Source: Streptomyces sp. man185 (GTDB taxonomy: Bacteria > Actinomycetota > Actinomycetes > Streptomycetales > Streptomycetaceae). From it: a stretch of 39,295 nt of DNA. A model generated the notes under the pieces. The model saw nothing but the letters and a program-made list of their open reading frames with translations, was not told the origin of the DNA and did no database searches. Shown in pieces: positions 1 through 6,623 of the stretch. The stretch covers positions 74,120 to 113,414 of the forward strand of contig NTHE01000040.1 in assembly GCA_002551355.1 (NCBI GenBank), in the 5' to 3' direction. How positions within the stretch are numbered: the stretch's first letter is position 1; each line of letters begins with the position of its first letter. The position numbers and the translations under genes were made by a program.

Positions 1-41
1 TTCCCCAGCTCACCGAGGAGATCACCGCCCGCAAGGGCTGA
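1..41 (+). CDS. C-terminal end of an unidentified gene (5' part outside window)
   Basis: Frame 3 is open from the window edge to a TGA at 39-41 and encodes only about a dozen residues ending in ...TEEITARKG. The codons have G/C-rich third positions, and a perfect hairpin follows directly, which fits the end of a transcription unit. The fragment is too short to assign a family. Confidence 0.5.
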   Translation, partial: PQLTEEITARKG

Positions 42-64
42 TCCCCCGACGAACAGCCCCCGCC

Positions 65-99
65 CCGGGCCGCACGGTGAACCCCACCGTGCGGCCCGG
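65..99 (+). terminator. Strong hairpin terminator after the first partial gene
   Basis: Arms CCGGGCCGCACGGTG (65-79) and CACCGTGCGGCCCGG (85-99) pair perfectly over 15 bp around a 5-nt loop. There is no U-tract, as is usual in Streptomyces. It separates the partial gene from the downstream aldolase gene. Confidence 0.8.
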
Positions 100-164
100 T
101 GCCGTTCCGGGCGACCATTGACGCAGGTCGAGCGGCCTTATAACTTCACTATACGGATTGTTGA

Positions 165-179
165 TTCCGGGAAGCGGAA
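165..179. promoter_or_regulatory. Inverted repeat TTCCG-N5-CGGAA upstream of the aldolase gene
   Basis: TTCCGGGAAGCGGAA is a 5-bp-arm inverted repeat lying 26 nt before the chosen ATG at 206 and just downstream of an AT-rich stretch (about 138-164) that could hold a promoter. The arms are the same as those of the motif found at three promoters inside the gene cluster. Such short palindromes are typical of IclR-type regulators; that assignment is inference. Confidence 0.4.
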
Positions 180-205
180 ACGACGAGAGCGTGGAGGGTA
201 CGTTC

Positions 206-1504
206 ATGGGTCAGCAGGAGAAGGTGGCAACGAGCCTCGCCGGTGCGGTCAGCGAGGAGATCAGTGCCTCCCTCACAGCGGTCGACGCGGAGCTCGCCCG
301 CCTCTACCCGGGCGATCCCGGCACCCGCCAGCCCGTGCACACCGTCTACGTACCGGGCGACGTCTTCGCGCCCGGCACCCTGCGCTCCTGGGGCGACCAG
401 GCGCTGGCCGCCCTCGACGAACACGCCCCCGACGCCTCTGCGTTCGCCGCCGTCCTCGGCATCCCCGAGGAGCTGGCCGGGCCGGTCCACGACCGCGTAC
501 GCGCCAAGCTGGAGCGCGAGCCCGTCGAGGACCTGCGCATCGACTTCGAGGACGGCTACGGCCCCCGCCCGGACGCCGAGGAGGACGAGGCCGCCGCACG
601 CGCCGCGCGCCTGGTCTCCGAGGCGTACGCGAACGGAACCGCCGCCCCCTACATGGGCATCCGGATGAAGTGCATGGAGGCCGGTGTACGCGACCGGGGC
701 ATCCGCACCACGGACGTCTTCCTCACCGGCCTGATGGAGGCGGGCGGGCTCCCCGAAGGGCTCGTGCTGACCCTGCCGAAGGTCACGTACCCCGAGCAGG
801 TCACCGCCTTCGTCCAGCTCCTCGAAGCCTTCGAGAAGGCCCACGGCCTCGACGCCGGGCGGATCGGCTTCGAGATCCAGATCGAGACCAGCCAGTCCAT
901 CCTCGCCGCCGACGGGACCGCCGCCGTCGCCCGCATGATCGACGCCGCGCGGGGCCGGGCGACGGGGCTGCACTACGGCACCTTCGACTACAGCGCATGC
1001 GTCGGGGTCAGCGCCGCCTACCAGGCCAGCGACCACCCGGCCGCCGACCACGCCAAGGCCGTGATGCAGGTCGCCGCCGCGGGCACCGGCGTACGCGTCT
1101 CCGACGGCTCGACGAACGTCCTGCCCGTCGGCCCGACCGACCAGGTCCACGAGGCCTGGCGGCTCCACTACGGCCTCACCCGCCGCGCTCTGGCCCGCGC
1201 CTACTACCAGGGCTGGGACATGCATCCCGGTCACCTGCCGACGCGCTACGCGGCCGTCTACGCCTTCTACTGCGAGGGCCTGGAGCCCGCCGCCGCCCGG
1301 CTCGCCGCCTACGTGGCCAAGGCCGGCGGTGACGTCATGGACGAGCCCGCCACCGCCAAGGCCCTCAGCGGCTACCTGCTGCGCGGCATCGACTGCGGCG
1401 CGCTGGACACCGCAGAGGTCGCCCGGCTGACCGGCCTGACCCGCGCGGACCTGGACGCCTTCGCCTCACCGCGCCGGGGCGACCTGACGGTCACCGCTCC
1501 GTAA
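206..1504 (+). CDS. DUF6986-type HpcH/HpaI (citrate lyase beta-like) aldolase
   Basis: The protein has 432 residues. It shows hallmarks of the HpcH/HpaI aldolase/citrate-lyase-beta barrel in its DUF6986 branch: a DFEDGYG segment in the first third, GIRMKCMEAG, LPKVTYPEQ, GFEIQIET (a probable metal-ligand Glu) and LHYGTFDYSA, then a C-terminal WDMHPGHLPTRY segment. The family cleaves or forms C-C bonds next to a carboxylate with a divalent metal; the substrate of this member is unknown, and a glyoxylate- or malyl-type reaction is only a family-based guess. The ATG at 206 is preferred over an in-frame ATG at 158 because GGAGGG (193-198) lies 7 nt upstream and because 158 falls inside the promoter/operator region. 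It is monocistronic and converges with the NHL-repeat gene. Confidence 0.85.
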   Translation: MGQQEKVATSLAGAVSEEISASLTAVDAELARLYPGDPGTRQPVHTVYVPGDVFAPGTLRSWGDQALAALDEHAPDASAFAAVLGIPEELAGPVHDRVRAKLEREPVEDLRIDFEDGYGPRPDAEEDEAAARAARLVSEAYANGTAAPYMGIRMKCMEAGVRDRGIRTTDVFLTGLMEAGGLPEGLVLTLPKVTYPEQVTAFVQLLEAFEKAHGLDAGRIGFEIQIETSQSILAADGTAAVARMIDAARGRATGLHYGTFDYSACVGVSAAYQASDHPAADHAKAVMQVAAAGTGVRVSDGSTNVLPVGPTDQVHEAWRLHYGLTRRALARAYYQGWDMHPGHLPTRYAAVYAFYCEGLEPAAARLAAYVAKAGGDVMDEPATAKALSGYLLRGIDCGALDTAEVARLTGLTRADLDAFASPRRGDLTVTAP

Positions 1505-1513
1505 GGGGGAGCC

Positions 1514-2458
1514 TCAGTAGCCTTCGCGCTCCGAGGGGACGGCCAGTCCCACCGGGGTGCGCAGGCCTGCGACCGGCACCGTCCGCTGGCCGCCGCGCAC
1601 CGGCAGCTGCACCACCCGGTCGTTGTTGAAGTCCGCGATGTACAGCGCGCCCGCGGGGTCGAAGGCCAGGCCGTACGGGGAGTTGAGCCCGGTCGCCGGG
1701 ACGGTCCGCTGCGGCCCGCCGCCCGCAGGCAGCCGTACCACCCGGTCGTTGCCGCTGTCGGAGACGAAGAGATCCCCTCCCCGGCCGAAGGCCAGCCCGG
1801 TCGGCTGGGAGAGGCCGGTCGTGGGCACGGTCGTCTGCGGGCCGCCGTCGGCGGGGACCTTCACCACGCGGTCATTGACGAAGTCCGCCACGAAGAGGTT
1901 CCCGGCCCTGTCCAGCGCGAGACCGTCTGGATGGAGCAGCCCGGAGGTGGGGACGGTGACCTGGCCACTGCCGTCGGCGGGCACCTTCACCACCCGGTCG
2001 TTGAAGCTGTCGGCGATGTAGAGGTCGCCTGCCGCGTTGAGCGCGAGCCCGATGGGGCGGGAGAGGCCGGTGGTCGGGACGACGGTCTGCGGGCCTCCGT
2101 CGCCCGGCACCACGACGACCCGGTTGTTGCCGGTGTCGGCGATGTACAGGTCGCCCGAGGCGTCGAGCGTCATCCCGGTCGGGCGGGTCAGGCCGCTCGC
2201 CGCGACCGTGACCGGCGCGCCGCCGCCGGGCGGCAGGCGCAGCACGGTGTTGTCGGCGTAGTCGGAGATGTACAGGGGCGCTCCGTCGTGGGCCGGCGGG
2301 TGACCGTCCGCCGTTCCGGGGGCGGCGGAGGCGACCGGCGCCGCGCACAGCAACAGCGCCGCCGCCACGGCGGCGAGCCGCCAACGCGGCTGCCTGCGGA
2401 CCGGCTTCGGGACCGGCGGGGCTGACGGGATCGATGGGGTCGTCGTGGGACGGCTCAT
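1514..2458 (-). CDS. Secreted NHL-repeat beta-propeller protein
   Basis: The protein has 314 residues. The N-terminus has twin arginines (about residues 21-22), a hydrophobic stretch (about 27-40) and a probable cleavage site after ASA (about 45), so export is expected, possibly by Tat. The rest is six tandem NHL-type repeats of about 40 residues. Each contains a version of LYIADxxNDRVVxLP and ends in a GLxxPxGLA motif, as in the extracellular sensor domain of PknD-type kinases. No kinase or catalytic domain is attached, so it is probably a stand-alone six-bladed propeller for ligand or surface binding. The start follows the signal peptide; a longer in-frame extension upstream is Pro/Arg-rich and looks like non-coding read-through. 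It converges with the aldolase gene, with only 9 nt between the stop codons. Confidence 0.85.
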   Translation of the reverse strand: MSRPTTTPSIPSAPPVPKPVRRQPRWRLAAVAAALLLCAAPVASAAPGTADGHPPAHDGAPLYISDYADNTVLRLPPGGGAPVTVAASGLTRPTGMTLDASGDLYIADTGNNRVVVVPGDGGPQTVVPTTGLSRPIGLALNAAGDLYIADSFNDRVVKVPADGSGQVTVPTSGLLHPDGLALDRAGNLFVADFVNDRVVKVPADGGPQTTVPTTGLSQPTGLAFGRGGDLFVSDSGNDRVVRLPAGGGPQRTVPATGLNSPYGLAFDPAGALYIADFNNDRVVQLPVRGGQRTVPVAGLRTPVGLAVPSEREGY

Positions 2459-2762
2459 GGGTGCGTACCTGTTCTGGATGCCCTGCCCGCTGCCGTACCG
2501 GCCCGGGGAAGGGGAGGGGGCGCCCCGTGGTCCGGTCCGTGCGGTGCCCGTGCCGAGGGGCGGACGGGCGAGCGGGCGGGCCGAGGGGAGCTGCGGAGGT
2601 GACGGTCCGGCACCCGGGCCCGCCGACCGGTCCGCCGGGGCGTGCCGTACGGAGACGGGGCGTCGGCGCCCGACGATAGGGAGCCGCTCCCGGCGATCCG
2701 TCGGCACCACGCCCCGATGGGCCGGGCGGCCACCCCAACGGCCCTGGCGGACCGGCCCCGCC
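2459..2762. other. Intergenic stretch without a convincing gene
   Basis: This 304-bp G/C-rich gap lies upstream of the NHL-repeat gene and downstream of the CGNR gene, both leftward. The only structure seen is a short palindrome GGGAGC-C-GCTCCC at 2679-2691, too small to call a terminator with confidence. Open frames that cross it are proline/arginine-rich and have no recognisable domain. Confidence 0.4.
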
Positions 2763-3311
2763 TCAGCCGTCCCGGCGCGTGGCCGCGCCGCCACGGGCGC
2801 GGTAGGCCCGCATCTTGTGCCGTGCGCCGCACACGTCCATGTCGCACCAGAGGCCGTTCGACGACGGCGCGCGATCGTAGAAGACCCAGCGGCACTCGGG
2901 GGCCGCGCAGGCCTTGAGCCGCGTCGCGTGACGCCCGGTCAGCCCCTCCCGCAGCAGCGCTTCGAGCACCGTCCGTACGACCTCCGCCGCCGGTCGGTCG
3001 CCCGCCGGGCGCAGGGCGAGTGTGCCGTCCGGGCGCACGACCGGGGCGCCGGCCACTGAGCGGATCAGCCGGTTGAGGGCGTCGAGGGCCTCGGGTGAGG
3101 TCCGCTCCACCAGGAAGGCCCGTACGGTCTCCCGGGCCTCCGTGAGCGCCGCCAGTTCGGCCGGGGCGACCACTTCCGGATATCCGTGCGCCCGCAGCCA
3201 TCCGCCCGCCGTTCCCGGCCGGGCGAGCTCGTCCTCTCCGTGGAGAAGGGTCGCCGTGTTGCAGAACGCCTCGACCGGTTCGAGTTCCGCGGGCGCCGGG
3301 TTCCGTCGCAT
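2763..3311 (-). CDS. CGNR zinc-finger (ABATE domain) transcriptional regulator
   Basis: The protein has 182 residues, typical for this family. The N-terminal two-thirds is the ABATE (putative stress-response binding) domain, with the characteristic early FCNTATLL segment. The C-terminal about 50 residues form the CGNR treble-clef zinc finger: CAAPEC, then WCDMDVC and GARHKMRAYRAR. The signature CGNR is here CGAR, a single substitution, while the Cys pairs are intact. A DNA-binding regulatory role is family-level knowledge. It is divergent from the hydrolase gene at 3405, with a long inverted repeat between them, so autoregulation and control of the neighbour are likely. The start is the ATG at 3311, preceded by a GGGG-rich ribosome-binding site. 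Confidence 0.85.
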   Translation of the reverse strand: MRRNPAPAELEPVEAFCNTATLLHGEDELARPGTAGGWLRAHGYPEVVAPAELAALTEARETVRAFLVERTSPEALDALNRLIRSVAGAPVVRPDGTLALRPAGDRPAAEVVRTVLEALLREGLTGRHATRLKACAAPECRWVFYDRAPSSNGLWCDMDVCGARHKMRAYRARGGAATRRDG

Positions 3312-3327
3312 GGTCCCCACTTTATCA

Positions 3328-3360
3328 GCGTTACCGACATGGCGAATGCTCTGGTAACGT
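3328..3360. promoter_or_regulatory. Symmetric divergent promoter/operator between CGNR regulator and hydrolase
   Basis: CGTTACC (3329-3335) and GGTAACG (3353-3359) form a 7-bp inverted repeat with a 17-nt spacer. Read rightward it gives TTACCG-18-TAACGT (3331-3360), and read leftward TTACCA-18-TAACGC (3357-3328). The arms can therefore serve as the -35 of one direction and the -10 of the other. This is a pattern read by eye; no expression data are available. Confidence 0.45.
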
Positions 3361-3404
3361 CGAGAGTCAGGCAGGGTTCTGCACCCGACATCAGGAGGCG
3401 TGTC

Positions 3405-4238
3405 ATGAACGGCATCTTGACCAGGACATTCGAGACCCCGGACGGCACGGTCCGCTGGGACGTGCTGGGGGAGGGTGACCCGGTCGTCCTGATCCACGGC
3501 ACCCCCTTCTCGTCGCGCATCTGGCGCGAGATCGCACCGGCGCTCGCCCAGGACCACCAGGTCTACGTCTTCGACCTGCTCGGTTTCGGGCAGTCGGAGC
3601 AGCGCGAGGGGCAGGATCTCCGGCTCGCCGCGCACACGCGGGTGTTCACCGGGCTCCTGGATCACTGGGGGCTGGAGAGCCCGAGGGTGATCGCCCACGA
3701 CATCGGCGGGGCGGTGGCGTTGCGGGCGCTGCTGCTGGAAGGGGCCCGGTACACCGATCTCACCCTGGTTGACGCGGTGGGCTGCGGGGACTGGGGGACC
3801 GGTCTGTTCAGGCTCGTACGGGAGAACGCGCACCTCTTCGAGCAGCTGCCCGTCTACGCGCACGAGGCGCTGGCCGAGAGCCACCTGCGCTTCGCGAGCC
3901 ACGCCGGCTACCGGCCGGACGTCCTGGCCGCTCATCTCGACCCGTGGCGCGGTGAAGAGGGCAGGGCCGCGTACTACCGCCAGTACGGACAGCTGGAGCA
4001 GGCGGCCACCGACGAGTTCCAGCATCTGCTGGGATCCCTGCCGGTGCCGACCCGGATCATCTGGGGGCGCGAGGACGGCTTCCTGCCGCCGCCCTTCGGC
4101 GAGCAGTTGCACGCGCTGATCCCGCACTCGGAACTGCACTGGCTGGAAGGGGCGGGCCACGCTACCCCCGAGGACGCGCCCGCGCGGCTTCTGGCGCTGC
4201 TCACCCGGGAGTTCCGGCCGGTGGCCGCCGGGGCCTGA
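3405..4238 (+). CDS. Alpha/beta hydrolase with Asp nucleophile (dehalogenase/epoxide-hydrolase type)
   Basis: The protein has 277 residues and a complete alpha/beta-hydrolase fold. It has the oxyanion-hole motif HGTP (near residue 28). The nucleophile elbow AHDIGG (about residue 99) has Asp rather than Ser as the nucleophile. The acid is in WGREDGF, and the catalytic His is in GAGHATPED near the C-terminus. An Asp nucleophile marks the haloalkane/haloacetate dehalogenase and epoxide hydrolase branch, so the reaction probably runs through an alkyl-enzyme ester; the true substrate is unknown. The ATG at 3405 has an ideal AGGAGG (3393-3398). It is divergent from the CGNR regulator and probably controlled by it. 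It converges with the LacI-type gene. Confidence 0.85.
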   Translation: MNGILTRTFETPDGTVRWDVLGEGDPVVLIHGTPFSSRIWREIAPALAQDHQVYVFDLLGFGQSEQREGQDLRLAAHTRVFTGLLDHWGLESPRVIAHDIGGAVALRALLLEGARYTDLTLVDAVGCGDWGTGLFRLVRENAHLFEQLPVYAHEALAESHLRFASHAGYRPDVLAAHLDPWRGEEGRAAYYRQYGQLEQAATDEFQHLLGSLPVPTRIIWGREDGFLPPPFGEQLHALIPHSELHWLEGAGHATPEDAPARLLALLTREFRPVAAGA

Positions 4239-4289
4239 CGGCGGGCGTCCCGGGGGCCGGGGGTCGTTCGGGGCGGGTGCCGGCCCGGC

Positions 4290-5318
4290 TCAGGCGGGCG
4301 GCAGTTCGCCCGAGCCGCGGGGAATCAGCGTCGTCGGCAGCTCGACCCGTGCCGTGGCGTGGTCCGCTCCGTCGAGGCGGCGGAAGAGATGTTCGGCGGC
4401 GGTCCTGCCGACCGCCGCCGCGTCCTGCGAGATCACGGTGATGCCGAGCAGGTCGGCCAGCTCGATGTCGTCGAACCCCACCAGTGCCACCGGCCGCTCC
4501 CGCTCCGCGATCACCCGGACCGCCGTCACCGTCACCCGGTTGTTGCCCGCGAACAGGGCGGTGACCGGCTCGGGCCCGCCGAGCATCTCCTCGGCGGCGG
4601 CACGGACCCGCTCCGGCTCGGTGGAGCCGAGGGAGACCCAGCCGTCCTCGACGGTGATGCCCGCGTCCCGCATGGCGGCGTGATAGCCGCGCAGTCGCTC
4701 GGTGGCCGTGTGGATCCGCGGCTGGTCTCCGATGAACCCGATCCTGCGGTGACCGTGCGCGATGAGGTGAGCCACGCCCTCCCTGGCGCCGCCGAAGCTG
4801 TCGGAGAGCACCATGTCGACGTCGACGTGGCCCGCCGGGCGGTCGACGAAGACCGTGGCGATGCCCGCCTTGATCTCCGGCTCCAGATAGCGGTGGTCGT
4901 CGCCCGCCGGGATCACGATCAGACCGTCCACCCGGCGGGCGCACAGCGCCAGCACCAACTCCTGCTCCCGCTCCGGGTCCTCGGCGCTGGAACCGTTGAT
5001 CAGCAGTGCGCCGTGCGCCCGGGCGACCTCCTCCACCGCGCGGCTCAGCGGACCGTAGAACGGGTCCGCCAGATCCTCCAGGACCAGTCCGATGGATGCC
5101 GTACGTCCCTTGCGCAGCACGCGGGCGCTGTCGTTGCGGCGGAAGCCCAGCGCGTCGATCGCCTCCTGCACGCGGCGCTCGGTGTCGGGCGTGACGCCGG
5201 GCTCGCTGTTCACCACCCGGGAGACCGTCTTCAGGCCGACTCCGGCGCGTGCCGCCACGTCCTTCATGGTCGGCCGGTTGCCGTAGCGGGTCTCGGAATG
5301 ACGGGCGGTCCGGTCCAC
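4290..5318 (-). CDS. LacI-family transcriptional repressor
   Basis: The protein has 342 residues. The N-terminal helix-turn-helix and hinge helix follow the LacI pattern (MKDVAARAGVGLKTVSRVVN, about residues 18-37). A periplasmic-binding-protein-like sensor domain follows, with ASIGLVLEDLADPFY, RRVDGLIVIPA, TVFVDRP, HRRIGFIGD and VALVGFDD motifs. The family binds palindromic operators and is released by a sugar or sugar derivative. The GTG at 5318 is chosen because it leaves a short leader before the HTH and has an AGGAC-type ribosome-binding site; the next in-frame ATG lies inside the HTH. It is divergent from the ROK kinase gene, with a perfect palindrome between, so it most likely represses that gene and itself. 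Confidence 0.9.
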   Translation of the reverse strand: MDRTARHSETRYGNRPTMKDVAARAGVGLKTVSRVVNSEPGVTPDTERRVQEAIDALGFRRNDSARVLRKGRTASIGLVLEDLADPFYGPLSRAVEEVARAHGALLINGSSAEDPEREQELVLALCARRVDGLIVIPAGDDHRYLEPEIKAGIATVFVDRPAGHVDVDMVLSDSFGGAREGVAHLIAHGHRRIGFIGDQPRIHTATERLRGYHAAMRDAGITVEDGWVSLGSTEPERVRAAAEEMLGGPEPVTALFAGNNRVTVTAVRVIAERERPVALVGFDDIELADLLGITVISQDAAAVGRTAAEHLFRRLDGADHATARVELPTTLIPRGSGELPPA

Positions 5319-5436
5319 GTGCGCTGTCCTGTCGTCGGATACGGGCGGGGCTGCGGTGCTCCGGCCGGGGCCGAGCGGGGCCGAGTGGGGGCGCCGCGGG
5401 GGTGATCGGAGGCTGTGGCGTCGAGCATAGGCCCTG

Positions 5437-5448
5437 GACAACGTTGTC
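5437..5448. promoter_or_regulatory. Perfect 12-bp palindrome GACAACGTTGTC, probable LacI-type operator
   Basis: The sequence is fully symmetric around a central CpG, as LacI/GalR operators usually are. It sits between the divergent LacI-type and ROK kinase genes, and a leftward TTGACA overlaps one half. Tandem AGACTGTG copies follow at 5459-5466 and 5468-5475; their meaning is unknown. Confidence 0.6.
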
Positions 5449-5525
5449 AACTGAATGGAGACTGTGCAGACTGTGGACGGAACCCGCAGGTCCCGCCCCT
5501 TCACCGATCCGGAGAGTCCACACCG

Positions 5526-6455
5526 ATGCATACCGACCTCGTCGCCGCGCTCGACATCGGCGGCACCAAGATCGCCGGAGCGCTGGTGGACGGCGACGGA
5601 TCCCTGTCCGTACGGGCGCAGCGGCCGACGCCCGCCCGGGAGGGGGCCGAGGCGGTCATGGGGGCCGTCGACGAGGTGCTGGGCGAGCTGATGGCCTCGC
5701 CGCTGTGGAGCAGGGCCGGTTCGATCGGCATCGGCAGCGCCGGTCCGGTGGACGCCGCCGCGGGCACGGTCAGCCCGGTCAACGTCCCCGGCTGGCGGGA
5801 CTTCCCGCTGGTGGAGCGGGTGCACAAGACGGCGGGCGGATTGTCGGTCGCGCTGGTGGGCGACGGGGTCGCGATGACGGCCGCTGAGCACTGGCTCGGT
5901 GCGGCGCGCGGCTACGACAACGCGCTGTGCCTCGTCGTGTCGACGGGCGTCGGCGGCGGCCTCGTCCTCGGCGGCACCCTGCGCCCCGGCCCCTCGGGCA
6001 ACGCCGGCCACATCGGCCACATCAGCGTCGACCTGGACGGCGAACCGTGCCCCTGCGGTGCGCGCGGCTGCGTCGAAGGCATCGCCAGTGGTCCCAACAT
6101 CGCCCGCCGGGCCCTGGAGAACGGCTGGCGGCCAGGCCCGGACGGGGACGAGACGGCCGCCGCGGTGGCCGTCGCCGCTCGCGCCGGGGACCCGGTCGCC
6201 GTCGCCTCCTACGAGCGCGCGGCCCAGGCGCTGGCGGCCGGCATCGCCGCCACCGCCACCCTGGCGGACCTCGACATCGCGGTGGTCGGCGGGGGAGTGG
6301 CCGGGGCCGGCGACGTGCTCTTCGTACCGTTGCGCCGCAGTCTGCGCGACTACGCCACGCTCTCCTACCTCCGGCGGCTGACGGTCGCACCCGCCGTGAT
6401 GGGCACCGACGCCGGGCTGGTCGGGGCCGCCGCGGCGGCGATCGCGCTGCGCTGA
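5526..6455 (+). CDS. ROK-family sugar kinase
   Basis: The protein has 309 residues. It has the N-terminal phosphate-binding motif ALDIGGTKIAGALVDGDG and the second ATP motif STGVGGGLVLGG. The ROK signature includes GHIGH and the zinc-site cluster CPCGARGCVE (two-thirds of the way in), with all metal Cys and His present. It phosphorylates a hexose or amino sugar with ATP; the sugar cannot be told from sequence, and glucose, N-acetylglucosamine and N-acetylmannosamine are all possible. There is no N-terminal helix-turn-helix, so this is a kinase and not an NagC/Mlc-type repressor. The start at 5526 follows GGAGAG at about 5511-5516. It is controlled, by inference, by the divergent LacI-type repressor. 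Confidence 0.9.
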   Translation: MHTDLVAALDIGGTKIAGALVDGDGSLSVRAQRPTPAREGAEAVMGAVDEVLGELMASPLWSRAGSIGIGSAGPVDAAAGTVSPVNVPGWRDFPLVERVHKTAGGLSVALVGDGVAMTAAEHWLGAARGYDNALCLVVSTGVGGGLVLGGTLRPGPSGNAGHIGHISVDLDGEPCPCGARGCVEGIASGPNIARRALENGWRPGPDGDETAAAVAVAARAGDPVAVASYERAAQALAAGIAATATLADLDIAVVGGGVAGAGDVLFVPLRRSLRDYATLSYLRRLTVAPAVMGTDAGLVGAAAAAIALR

Positions 6456-6477
6456 GGGCTCCCTGCCGAGACAGCTT

Positions 6478-6519
6478 CCCGGGGGGACGCCCGGTTCGTC
6501 AGGCCTTGCGTCCCCCGGG
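6478..6519. terminator. Bidirectional hairpin between the ROK kinase and the glutamine synthetase gene
   Basis: CCCGGGGGGACGC (6478-6490) pairs with GCGTCCCCCGGG (6508-6519) over 12 bp with one bulged G and a 17-nt loop. It lies between converging genes and marks the left edge of the biosynthetic cluster. Confidence 0.75.
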
Positions 6520-6623
6520 TCACCCCTCGCGCGTCCCGGGGGCAGGCCCGTCACGGCCTCCGCCCTGTGGGAGGTCAGGTCGGCTGACGGCGGCAGCGGC
6601 ATGAGCCGCGCGGCTGTCTTCGC

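Noticed and set aside
2679..2691. Short palindrome GGGAGC-C-GCTCCC as terminator of the CGNR gene
   Set aside because: The loop is one base and the gene ends 70 bp away; the symmetry is too short to trust in such G/C-rich DNA.
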